Assembly: GCA_004794785.1 (NCBI GenBank)
Contig: SJOL01006395.1
Span: 96,019-160,018 of the forward strand
DNA length: 64,000 bases
Origin: Opisthorchis felineus
Lineage: Eukaryota > Platyhelminthes > Trematoda > Opisthorchiida > Opisthorchiidae
Direction: 5' to 3'
The stretch's first letter is position 1, and every line of letters starts with the position of its first letter. A program made the position numbers and the translations under genes. The notes beneath the pieces were generated by a model. The model had not been told where the DNA came from. It did no database searches and saw nothing but the letters and a program-made list of their open reading frames with translations. This document shows positions 45,095 through 55,383 of the stretch, in pieces.

Positions 45095-45425
45095 TCTTCA
45101 CCCGATTACAGGTAGAAGCGAGTGCTCAGATCATTCCTCGTCTCTTGAAGTCTCTATCGAAAGAGACCATAAATGACCTCTCTGGTGACGCACGTGCTGT
45201 CAGCTCCTTTCCAGATTGTCTGACTGAGCACTTGGAGTTGTGGGCACCTCAGAATCCTTGCGAAGTATCGACACTAGGTCTCCTCTATCACCAACTATTC
45301 TCTTCTTTTCACTTCAAGGCATTTGCTAAAATTATATAACCTGTGGTTGTAAGGCAGTGCGACATCAGTGCCAACACAGGCTGTCTCTGATGTGTGCTGT
45401 ACATCAGAAACAAGAATCCAGCATG
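45095..45425 (+). mobile_element. RTE-type LINE, 3' tail only
   Basis: Contains ccagattgtctgactgagca, gttgtaaggcagtgcgacat and gctgtctctgatg, the RTE tail seen elsewhere. Faces the minus-strand copy at 45590 tail to tail. Confidence 0.65.
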
Positions 45426-45915
45426 GTGGCTGAGCTAACTCTCCGATCACTGACTACCCGCTTCCGCCTGCGCACCTCTGGCGATCCAGGGACCCTTGCG
45501 GCAGGATGTGCAGGGATCGGCGGAAGCATCTTTGCTTCATTGGATACCCGTTGATAGTTGCCTCTGTGCTCTTCGTCTGGCAACGTCCGTGATCATCATC
45601 ATCGGCAGCACAGAATCAGTGTTCAACATTGATGCTTCTCTGTCGTACAACCATGATTTATTTGAAAGCTTTATTGTGAAGAAAAGGATGAGAGTGGACG
45701 GGGGAGAAACTTAGTACTAGCTTATCACGATCATTATGAGGTACATATGCCGCCAAACAATCATTCAAGCAATATGGATAGAAGCTGACAAGAACGCCAC
45801 TGACATCGATTAGCAGTAATATCTTGCGGCGTCTCCAACCAGGAGCCGTGGGGATCACGCGGTCCCCATCCTGGAAGGCAACCAGACTCTTAATAATTCC
45901 TTTCATATCCCTCTG

Positions 45916-46078
45916 TGTCATGGCTATCCTTTGTGTTCACATTGTCGTTTCGTATTAATCATGCTTTCGCCTTCACTTTCAGCTTATGTACGCCTATTCT
46001 TAGACAAATAAAGCGCTATTCATTCTACGCCATTCGGTCTTGTCGCGCTCAGTCAGGATCGATACTCCATCCGTAACA
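45916..46078 (+). repeat. 5' LTR
   Basis: 163 bp, starts TGTCATGGCTATCC and ends ATCCGTAACA. It matches the 3' LTR except for scattered substitutions and a 7-base stretch (ggtcttg region). Contains aaataaagcg, a plausible poly(A) signal. Confidence 0.88.
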
Positions 46079-46099
46079 ATTTACTTGTCTACGAATATA

Positions 46100-46870
46100 A
46101 TGGAACTGTTGCTGCTACCCAAGTGTTTCGACACAGATCCAAATTCTCTAAACGCCACAACGCGTTGGAATCATTGGTTCCGAACCTTGCAAACGCTTCT
46201 GAGCACTGTCGAATCGCCTAATCTAAAAAAAACTCGAAACCTTCATCCATTTTGTGGATGCACCTGTATGCGTTTACATCGCTGACTGTCCGGATTACGA
46301 ATTCGCTATCAGTACACTTGAAAAGTTGTACATTCGTCCTAAGAGTACAATTTATACTCGTCATCTTCTACAAACTTGCAAACAAGACACCAGTCAAGAT
46401 GTTGATCATTTTGTTCAGAGACTTAAATCCTTGGCCAAAAATTGTGATTTCAAGGCGGTGTCCGCCATTGACCATCAAAACGAAAGTGTATGCGATGCTC
46501 TGATCAACGGACTTCAGTCTGCTACCATCAGAGAAAGACTTCTGGCTCAAAATGAACTCGCTTTCAATGAGGCACATGAATTGGCTAGGTCATTAGAATT
46601 GACCCACAAACAAGCTCGGTCATACTCGCATAACCAACCGATATCATTTTTCGCGGCTGCAGCACCTTCACAGACATCTACGGTTACCCCTTCACACTTA
46701 ATCTCCCCTGATTCCACACCTTATCTCTCGTCAATCAATTCTCAGATGTTATTTTTGTGGTCGTTCCAGGCATCCACGATCCAAATGCCCCGCAAGAGAA
46801 GCAGCTTGTAAACCATATGGCAAAACAGGCCATTTTTAGCGTGTTTGTCGATCCAAATCTGTCAAAAATC
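46100..46870 (+). pseudogene. Gypsy gag remnant with zinc knuckle
   Basis: Starts MELLLLPKCFDTDPNSLN, shifts frame near 46250, and continues DAPVCVYIADCPDYEFAIST, KLYIRPKSTIYTRHLLQ, VDHFVQRLKSLAKNCDF (gag capsid-like). A second shift near 46740 leads to CYFCGRSRHPRSKC, a CX2CX4HX4C knuckle, and then a damaged second knuckle with an in-frame stop. Confidence 0.75.
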
Positions 46871-46899
46871 ACTCAAATCGTAAGACAGATTCTGGCTTA

Positions 46900-47318
46900 T
46901 CTTCCTGTTGACTGCTGCAGCCCTGAACTGCTTGTCCTGCACGGTGACCAGCATAAAGGTACACGAAATAACGCTTCAGGCTCTCATAGACACAGGAAGT
47001 TCGGGCAGTTATATATCTCCTTTGGTAGTTCGTACACACGGCTGGAAGATGTATGCTAACGATTCTGTGATTACCATGGCATCTTCCCCTCTGTCGTGTT
47101 CAACTAGCGGCTACTGCTACGCATCCATCGATTACAGGAGTACTGTTTGCAAAAAAATCAAACTATTGGTGTTACCCAATCTATGTGCTGACGTGCTTCT
47201 AGGCCACGACTTCCTTGGTCCACATAACAAAGTTGAAATCACATTCGGTGGGAACCGAGGTTCAGTCACCCTCTGCGGTCTAACTGCTGCTACGGTTGAA
47301 TCACCTCCTTTTTGCTAA
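46900..47318 (+). pseudogene. Gypsy aspartic protease domain
   Basis: HEITLQALIDTGSSGSYISP carries the DTGS active-site motif and VLLGHDFLG is the second conserved protease block. This is the best preserved part of the N-terminal pol and is open from 46908 to 47318. Confidence 0.8.
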
Positions 47319-47319
47319 C

Positions 47320-47985
47320 CTCCCACCTGATTGCAAGCCTACCGCCACGAAATCACGGCGTTATGACCCTGGCAATAAACAGTTCATCCGCTCTGAAGTT
47401 AGCCGACTACTGGATGAAGGTACAATCGAACCTTCGAATCCCCCCTGAAGGCTCAAGTACTGGTCACGAAAAATTCAAACGACAAAAGACGCATGGTAGT
47501 GGACTACAGTCAAACCATTAGTCGGTTCACATACCTAGACGCTTATCCGTTACTGCGACCGGATAAAATGATTGAGGAAATTTCCCGCCATGCTCTGTTT
47601 AGCACCTCAGACCTATTGAGTGCTTACCATCAAGTTCCAATCAGTGCGAAAGACAAACCGTATACGGCTTTTGAAGCATGCGAAGAACTGTTTCCGTTCC
47701 GTCGTATTTCTTTCGGTGTTAACGACGGAGTAGCATGCTTCCAACGTACTATTGAGCATATAATAAAGTCTGAGAACTTAAGTGGCACCTAGGCTTATAT
47801 CGACAACGTCACTAATTGTGGGACTACCCAAAGTGAGCATGACCGGAACATCAAATCTTTCTATGAAGTAATAAAATAATATGGAATTACCCTTAACTGC
47901 AAGAAAAGCATCATAGCAGCCAAACAAACACGCCTTCTCGGCTATGAATTCTCTGAAGGAATTACCAAACCAGATCCTGAACGAA
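47320..47985 (+). pseudogene. Gypsy reverse transcriptase, broken
   Basis: MVVDYSQTISRFTYLDAYPL, then FSTSDLLSAYHQVPISAKDK, YTAFEACEELFPFRRISFGV and NDGVACFQRTIEHI. The catalytic YxDD block reads YIDN just after an in-frame stop at 47790, and another stop lies near 47878. Inactive. Confidence 0.85.
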
Positions 47986-49315
47986 TGAGCCCTATTCGTC
48001 AACGCCCTCGTCCACATAACGCCAAATCCCAACACCGAATTGTTGGCATGTTTGCTTATTATTCGCAATGGATACCATACTTCTGTGACAAAATCAGTAT
48101 GCTTGTCAGAAATAAACCTTTCCCCATACCGGAGCGTGCACAACAGTCCTTCGAAAATTTAAAGGGGTTAGAGAACGCTATGGTTGTGACGGTCGACTAC
48201 AACGCACGCTTGGTTTTCGAGACGGACGCCTCAGAAATAGCCATAGCTGCACCTCTGACTCAGAACGGCCGACCGGTGGCCTTCTTTTCTAGAACACTGA
48301 CACCGAGCGAAAAAAATCACTCTGTTATTGAGAAAGAGGCATACGCCATCGTTGAATCTATCCGTAAATGGGAGCATTATCTCTTCGGAAAGCACTTCAA
48401 GCTTATCACTGACCAGCGGTCGGTTTCCTTTATGTATGGTGTGTCTCAGAAAAGTAAGATAAAAAACGATAAAATCCAGCGACGGAAAATGGAACTCTCC
48501 GCTTTTAGCTACGGTGTCAGCTTCATACCTGGAAAAGACAATCTGGTGGCTGACACCTTATCGCGTAACTTATGCGCCAGTGTGATCGGCAATGATAAAT
48601 TAAAAGAAATTCATAATTCTCTGTGCCATCCCGGAATTACTCACATGCATCACTTTGTTCTTTCAAAAAACTTGTTGTTTTCCATCCAAGATGTCAAAGA
48701 CATCACCACAAAGTGTACGGTTTGTGCCGCCATCAAACCGCAATTTTACAAACCACCTCCCGTTACGCTCATCAACGTTACTCAACCATTCGAACAAACT
48801 AACGTCGACTTTAAAGGACCTCTGCCTTCTGTTACTCGAAACCGATATCTCCTTACTATCGTTGACGACTTTTCCCGTTTTCCATTTGCCTCTCCCTGCG
48901 CAGATACACTGCATCTACCGTTATTAGATGTCTATGTGAATTATTCTCTTTGTTTGGTATGCCTGCATATGTACATCCGGATCGTGGCTCCTCATTCATA
49001 TCTGACGAAATGTCCACATTCCTACATGACGAGTTTGCACCAGCCGAACAACTGCTTATAATCCCCAGGGGAACGAGCGAGTCGAACGCCTCAACGGGAC
49101 ACTCTGGAACGCAATTCAGCTCCCACCCAAGACGAAAAGCCTTCAAATATGTCAATAGGAGTCGGCTCTATCAGATGCCCTCCACTCTATACGGTCCCTA
49201 CTCTACGTCTCCACAAATGCCACTCCACATGGACGAATGTTTCGGTTTGAACGTCGGCCACCCTGTGGTTTGTCTATACCAACTTGGCTACCTACTCCAG
49301 GACCTGTTTAACTGA
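47985..49315 (+). pseudogene. Gypsy RNase H and integrase
   Basis: The longest open frame of the window (47985-49061, 358 codons). RNase H: LVFETDASEIAIAAPLTQNG, AFFSRTLTPSEKNHSVIEKE and KLITDQRS give the Asp-Glu-Asp set. The integrase zinc-binding domain follows (LCHPGITHMHHF...CTVCAAIK), then the first catalytic Asp in TNVDFKGPLP. A frameshift near 48950 moves the second Asp (HPDRGSSFISDE) to another frame. Confidence 0.85.
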
Positions 49316-49319
49316 AGAG

Positions 49320-49635
49320 ATTTGACCGTGCCTCAAAGTATGAACCAGTCGTTGAGGAAGTTGAACTTATGAATTGCAATCCACATTACGCCCATGTTCG
49401 TTTTCCCGGCGGAAAAAAAGGCACGGTAACCGTCCGCCATCTCGCTCCTTCTGGCGATCGCACACATGTCAACGAGTTCACGCGCACCTCATTCAGTGAA
49501 GGCAATGGCGTTCATACACCCACTCTGTCTGACTTGCACGCGCCTCCGCTGAATAACGTTGAAGATAATACCGACCATACGTCAGTCTCACCTCCTTGCC
49601 CCGGGCGATGCACCTGCATCTCTAAATACATATGA
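49320..49635 (+). pseudogene. Gypsy pol C-terminal tail
   Basis: After a stop at 49313, the frame at 49369-49635 reads PHYAHVRFPGGKKGTVTVRH, typical of the integrase C-terminal segment before the 3' LTR, and then low-similarity matter. Confidence 0.55.
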
Positions 49636-49807
49636 GACTGGCATCTCTGATTTAGCCAGGCTCTAGCAACGTACGCGATCCTACATTTTAGGAAACCGAG
49701 AAGCCTGACCACACTGATCATTACCCCTTAGTGGATTTTACAATCATTCATTCAGTCCCTGTGCCCGAGTTACCCCTCTCTACATACAATCCAACGGCCC
49801 GGGTGAA

Positions 49808-49963
49808 TGTCATGGCTATCCTTTGTGTTCACATTGTCGTTTCGTATTAACCATGCCTTCGCCTTCACTTTCAACTTATGTACATCTATCCTTAGACAAG
49901 TAAAGCGCTATTCATTCTACGCCATTCAGGCGCTCAATCAAGATCGATACTTCATCCGTAACA
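49808..49963 (+). repeat. 3' LTR
   Basis: 156 bp with the same TG...CA ends as the 5' LTR. The differences from the 5' copy show an old insertion. Confidence 0.88.
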
Positions 49964-50635
49964 TTGTCAGGTCAAGGATTGGGCACTTCTGCTTGCGTCA
50001 CTCCGAAATGGGCACGTAAAATTGCACTCCCTTCGGTAAACGATGGTTCGGCATACGCAACAGAAGGCCTAAACAACGCAGCTTCTGGTGCTGACCACAT
50101 TCCTCAATGGAAGTCCCTAATGCGCAACCGAAAACTCACTTTCTAATTGCCTCGTTACGGATTCTCCGACACCAACCTACATGAGCTACAGTCCTAAGAC
50201 AACGGTTGTCGAAGATGTGAAGACGTCTCAGCTCAGCTGCTGGAACAGGTCAGGCCTCACAGCCATACAACAAACCAGCCAGTACTGTAGCCTGATGCAC
50301 ATGTACCTTGAAATTCAGGGATATACCAGTCTGACGCCATAGGTGTCCCAAATTAGGAAACGCGACTCGAGTCTTGCAGATCCGTGCATTGACCTCATCT
50401 GTCACTTCTAACTGGTGGGTCTACAAGGGGAGCATTATTAATGGGGTGGAGGGAAGCGTATGAAAATGTATGCGAAACAGAAAGCAGGGAGGCACCAGCA
50501 GTAGCCTGTTCTCGCTTATCCGCCCTGTTGTATGCAGCCGTGCTGATGGCACCACGCGACGACCGATGTGGCATGAGATAATTCGTATGGTTGAAAGTGA
50601 ACTGGGATGCCGTCAGGGCGCCCACATCTGTAGAA

Positions 50636-50910
50636 AACGATTATGGTCCTCAACCAAACCCTTTGGCTCGAAAGCCTGGCCGCATGGCAGTGGTTTGGCG
50701 GGAAATGCAAGTGCGTTCCCATTTTCACAGAATAAGTGGCCACTCCTGTTCCAGCCTCCAACGTGGAGGGCGAGAAGACTGTTCTAGGCAGATCTCTAAC
50801 CATTGACCAACCTGGTATGAGAGACTACGGGTGTCGCGCGGATACCCCCGAGCATAGCTCAATGGGTTGCGGAGATGCACAAACTCTTACACCACGGTAA
50901 GGTCCAGTCC
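50636..50910 (+). repeat. Dispersed repeat R3, copy 2
   Basis: Matching blocks gattatggtcctcaaccaaa, cgtggagggcgagaagactg, attgaccaacctggtatgag, agactacggg and catagctcaatgggttgcgg. About 65-70 percent similar to copy 1 by eye. Confidence 0.6.
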
Positions 50911-51439
50911 GTTCGCGACTGAGGGAACTCAGTTCCAATCGGTGTGGCCGGCAGGACCATTGCAGTAATGAGCCCGGATCACTACAAAGTGACAGCTTTG
51001 AGTCAGGACACCTCCTATCAGATTAGAGCGCAGGAGCTTCCTCATACAATTGACACTGAGGTTGCCCTCCCGTCCTTTGCTGTCCAATTTTGTCACCGAA
51101 GCTACCATGAAGTGCACAATCCAAGAGACTATGAATCTAGGTATCGAGATCGTCTGGAGAGAGATTGATGGAATTGGGTTATGCGTTTGACAAATATTTG
51201 TCCGCAAAAAGTGCTGAGTAAATCCATAGCCCTTTAAAATTACTGCACAAGCTCATCCTAACTGACAGACATTCCAGAATCCCAACGGAATTCACAAACA
51301 AGTCAATGTTCAAAGAAAATAGAAATAAGAAGTTCCGTAGATGATAACAGAAACCAGCATCACGTGCAATGCTGTCAACGTCCCAATGAACCATTAGGCT
51401 GCAATCTTTCACCAGGTTGAATCTAACACAAGGTTCGTG

Positions 51440-51571
51440 TTGGTGGAATAGTGGTAACGCGCCCACCTCACATGTCAGATGTCCGGAGTCCAAACCCAGG
51501 CACGGCCAGGGCTATGCATTGCTGATGAGCTCTAATGAGAGTAGAACTCGGGTCCAGTGCTGCCCCCTTTG
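51440..51571 (+). repeat. SINE-B copy
   Basis: ttggtggaatagtggtaacg, ccacctcacatgtcagatgt, ccggagtccaaacccagg through gtccagtgctgcccccttt. The best copy in the window. Confidence 0.7.
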
Positions 51572-51574
51572 AGC

Positions 51575-51749
51575 TCAAGATGGCTTAGTGGTTAGGATGC
51601 GAACTTACCAACCGGAAGGTCCATGGTTAGAATCCAACGCCGGCATCTCGACCGCTCTTGTCTAGGCTTGGGCAACCTGGCAGTATCTCGGCCCTCGTGC
51701 TTCCTTTGGGTGGCATGGCAGTTATGCATCGAAAGGGTGCTAAAGCTGA
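51575..51749 (+). repeat. SINE-A copy, adjoining SINE-B
   Basis: Head tcaagatggcttagtggtta to gaaagggtgctaaagctgag, well conserved. Starts within a few bases of the end of the SINE-B copy. Confidence 0.85.
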
Positions 51750-51859
51750 GTGATCATTGTAGTTAATTTTCCCTCTATGTCAGAAAACCTTCACCCGAAA
51801 ATGTTGGCGAAATTATCGACTGAACCATCAGGACCACTGACTGGATGATTATGAATACG

Positions 51860-52760
51860 TTCTGATCACGGAATCATGCCAATGATGTAGAACCGGGTAT
51901 CAATCACACCGGCTTTCAAAGGAAGAAGTTGCTCCAACCCCTCGAATAATGGGCCAGTGCATCTTCTTTCTGCTCTGTTGAAGGCAATGGGATCCATAAC
52001 ATATGGTGAATTCACAAGGCAATGTGGCGGAGATCGCATTCTGTCACCGTTGCAACATGACTTTCGCCGCGGACACTCGTGAGTAACCAAAACTGGTCGT
52101 CAGGGACTCGTGGACGATGGTCGACGACGATTCTGAAATAAGTCTTATCTATTTGGACTTCTTTGAGGCAGCTGACAGGACTGAACAAGGGACATTACTC
52201 TGGACACTGCAAAAGGATGGGATGGGTCTTTCAAACTGGAAACAAGACTATTTGCAAAATCGAAACCTGGTCGTCCTACTTGGTGGTGTCTTCTCCGACC
52301 CGAATTCAGTTATCTCTTGACTTCCACAAGGTTCAGTTCTATGGTATCGCCCCTCTCCAGCTTCCATCAACGAGCGACCGACGAAGTTACGGCCAAATAT
52401 CTCTACGTCAAAGTTTGACGATCGAATCAGACATAAACAATAGACGGCAACACTTTCCAGATGAATCTGGACTGCCCACACCAGTGGATTGCTCGATTGC
52501 TCTACAATGTTGAAAAAGCACTGTGCCCTCCTTGCGTCGCTTACATACTCAAGGATGAACTTATTCACATGTCAACTGAAGAAAGGCAATCTTGGAGTCT
52601 TGGCGCAAGGCGTTGACTGTTTCATAACTTATACTCGAGCGTTACGATCGCCAGTAACTGATTGGGTCTCCTCAGTTTGATACTCAGAACCACTGACAGA
52701 TCGTGTTCCCCCAATCGTTGAAAACGTACGTCAACTAGAATACGCAGCTGAAGTCTGGAA
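51860..52760 (+). pseudogene. CR1-like LINE reverse transcriptase, heavily decayed
   Basis: Frames read SWTMVDDDSEISLIYLDFFE then AADRTEQGTLLWTLQKDG (motif A, DFSKAFDR degenerate), LPQGSVLWY (expected PQGSVLGP) and KKGNLGVLAQ, then RQLEYAAEVWN. The order matches the 55384 element but stops, shifts and deletions have removed the YADD block. Confidence 0.65.
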
Positions 52761-52765
52761 CCTTA

Positions 52766-52840
52766 TCATCATCATCAGAGATAGCAACATCAGTGTTGAC
52801 ATTGACGCTTCGCTGCCTTCTGAAACCTATGGCTAAATTG
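52766..52840 (-). mobile_element. RTE-type LINE 3' tail fragment
   Basis: Plus strand atcatcatcatcagagatag, caacatcagtgttgacattg is the reverse complement of the RTE end. Short solo tail. Confidence 0.6.
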
Positions 52841-53040
52841 ATTAAAAAAACTCACTGGAACAGCCATTCAGACTAAGCAATCAGTTTCGCCGGTGCCCAG
52901 GTAGGGTGCATCACAGAACTAGACCTAATTCCCAAACTGTCCTTCATGAACTATTGGCGACTACACGGAGACCACCTAGTGGTTTATCAGATTTGGGAAA
53001 CTGCCAACCACTCGTGTCAATTATTACTCTTTCTCTCTCC

Positions 53041-53216
53041 CGAGGTGATTGCCTCAGTGGTTGATGCGCACATTTACTGACCAAAAGCTCCGTAGCTCGA
53101 GACCACTCTTGGCATCTCAACTGCTGCTGTCTAGGCTTGTATAACCTGGACGTTTCTCAGCCCTCGTGCTTAATTCTGGTGGCATGGCAGATAGATCTTG
53201 GGTTTCGCAGCTGAAC
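53041..53216 (+). repeat. SINE-A copy
   Basis: Head gaggtgattgcctcagtggt through ggtggcatggcag and gcagctgaa; diverged in the B box (agctcgagacc). Confidence 0.7.
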
Positions 53217-54439
53217 CATTGTTTTTTATTTATTAATCCAGCATAATCCTCTTGATGGTCGAAGGTAGTTTTTCTATACGTGTCTGTCGCTATTGAAACC
53301 CTCTTTCTGATGACATTTTTTCTGCATACATTCGAAAGCAAACCAAACTGTTTTGGATGCAGTGAGGTTGACCAATTAGCAAGGACATCGTACTGCCCTC
53401 CGTAACTTTGGCCCACTGAGAACATACGGCTCTATACTGTTCCATCCGGTGGATTATGTAGGCAATGATCGCTAACTTTCCCATGTTACATAATCCTATC
53501 ATAAATTTGCAGGACCTTCGCTGAGGTGGTCTCAGAACGGCTTCCATATAGGAAACTCACCAAAAAGGTTGGAGCGAGGAGTAATTCAGTCCATATATGG
53601 GTGAGACTCGATTAGGTTCATTCAGTCACGCAACAGTAGATGTTGAAGTGTCACTAAAGTTCATGGAATCCTCAACTCTGACGAAATTGTAAAACCCTAT
53701 GATGGGAAGCATATTCTGACCCGGCTGCGATGTGTTTTGTCCAGGAAGGCCCCGGCTAATGAATCCGCCACAGGATAGAGAAAGATGAAAAGAGTCGGCG
53801 GAATCAGGTTTGAAATTACTTACACTTCAGCAACATTCTCCTGGAGATGTGTCAGCTCGAAGACCATTGTGACCGCCTTAGAATTGATTTTATTAACCTA
53901 AAACGTTCAGCGCGATAAAACTCGTTCGAAGACCTAGGGAGTTTCCATCAGTTGGGTCCTATAATGCGACTCGCTTTTGCCTGCAATACTGCGAGATTTC
54001 TTCTGGGAAAGATAATTCAAACAGTGCCGTTGATAACAGTTTATAAAACTTACCTGGCTTCAGAACTATAAAACTCATGTTTGGCGGCCCGTGGGGCCGC
54101 AAAACGACCACACCTGTTTTTGAGAAGTCGGGTTATCAGTGGGAGATGCGACCGCATTTAAGTGGGCGGCTATCAACACAAGTCGGAGTCGGCAGGTCGC
54201 TCGTGGGCGCAGGCTAGGCGTTCATTGGTCTGCATTCCCAGCCAACCGGATAACAGTCATATCCGCGGCTTCCCAACTTTTGCTTGCATCAACTAGAGCA
54301 GTAGCTTCTTGGTGGTAAACAGATGTTGGCGAGGTAGAAGGTGATTTTACCATATAACACAACGGTACGGCTAATAGACGTTTCTGCCAGCTCAAGTGAT
54401 GCGTTAATTATCTGTATATGCGGTCGTGGTTATAGTTTT
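53217..54439. other. Non-coding, possibly part of a decayed Gypsy LTR
   Basis: Lies on the 3' side of the minus-strand Gypsy integrase fragment, where an LTR is expected (a TG at about 54356 on the minus strand), but no second copy exists in the window to define it. Nothing else seen. Confidence 0.4.
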
Positions 54440-55335
54440 GGACGTCGAGAAAGGCGACGGATTTGTATTAGTGATCGGGGGGCTAAAGTGATTGTGGGAG
54501 TACAGCATTCTGTAAGATCAACACATGTCGCCTTAAGGCGACTAATGGATACGGTAGCAGTATTTCGAGTACCTGGACGGTGAAATGTCCTTAAGAACGA
54601 AAAAGAACAAGAAAAAGCCCAATTTATGGAGGTTGTAAAAGCAGGTTAACGAGTTTGCTACGTTTAAAATCATGGGGACTAGTTGCACGATTTGGGGTGA
54701 AATACGGTGGTATTGGCCACTGCCACTAGTTAACAGTAGAGCAGTTGACACGTGTGGGTCTTTAAATCAGCTTCGTAAGTGGCAGGATTGATGGACAGTT
54801 GAGAGTCCGAACTGAAAAATTACCCTAGGATACGGAGCGGCGTGCCAAAAACCAGTGCTGCTTGTGGAAAATGCATGAAAGGCCGGAATATTGTGCGTCA
54901 ACTAGGATGTATCAAGGGTGTTTGGTCGGGCCAGTTAAGCGGGCTGTTGTGCGCTCAAATGCCAGCCTTTAGGTTTCGATGACATCGTTCGTCCGGGATA
55001 TTTGCCTGGGGATGATTTGTGGTAGTACGAATACGTTTTCATCCGAGTAATTGAGTGAGACGTTTGAACAATTGTGATTCAAATTGGGTTTCATGGTCAC
55101 TAGTCATAACAGAAGTTACCCAAAAAGTGGAAATCCATCAGTAGATGAATGCTTGGCTGAGGGTCTCTGCGGGCGTGTCAGGTACGGGAATGGTATGAGG
55201 CCATCTTATTAAACGATCGACACGTATAAGTTGATAGAAGTATCCACTGGGTGTCAGGAGTGGACCGACAATGTCGAGGTGAAGATGGTGGAATCGGCAG
55301 TCTCAGATAGTAAAGATACGGCGAACAACTTATGA
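54440..55335 (-). pseudogene. Ty3/Gypsy integrase fragment (second element), minus strand
   Basis: Minus strand, several frames: FHHLHLDIVGPLLTPSGYFY, IRVDRLIRWPHTIPVPDT, MTSDHETQFESQLFKRLTQL, RIRTTTNHPQANIPDERC, HNSPLNWPDQTP, ALVFGTPLRILG, then TATVSISRLKAT. This is the catalytic core (DIVGP, DxGxQF) and C-terminus of a Gypsy integrase, resembling CsRn1-type elements. Stops are scattered. It is truncated on its 5' side where the CR1 element starts. An LTR may follow below 54360 on the minus strand but could not be confirmed without a partner. Confidence 0.75.
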
Positions 55336-55383
55336 TGGCTAGCATACGAGACAGTTTTTTTTGATGGAATGATATCTCTGTTC

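Larger units (their letters stand above)
45916..49963 (+). mobile_element. Ty3/Gypsy LTR retrotransposon, near full length, degenerate
   Basis: About 4 kb bounded by direct LTRs (45916-46078 and 49808-49963), with gag, protease, RT, RNase H and integrase in that order, as in Ty3/Gypsy. The gag has a CCHC knuckle rather than the CHCC form reported for CsRn1-type elements, so it belongs to another clade. The RT wording (YTAFEA...FGVNDGVACFQR) reminds me of Mag-type elements. Stops and shifts in every domain make it non-autonomous. No clear primer binding site or polypurine tract was found. Confidence 0.9.
45590..50405 (-). mobile_element. RTE-type LINE copy split by an LTR retrotransposon
   Basis: The minus-strand copy has its 3' tail and C-terminus at 45590-45915 (plus strand begins catcatcatcggcagcacag; frame MTQRDMKGIIKSLVAFQDGD, APGWRRRK). 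Its upstream part lies at 49964-50405 (CKTRVAFPNLGHLWRQTG, VLAGLLYGCEA, LRRLHIFDNRCLRTVAHVGW). The junctions fall exactly at the LTR ends. It is 5'-truncated near 50405. Confidence 0.8.

Noticed and set aside
46368..46577. Minus-strand open frames across 46-49 kb
   Set aside because: Antisense shadows of the Gypsy gag and pol.
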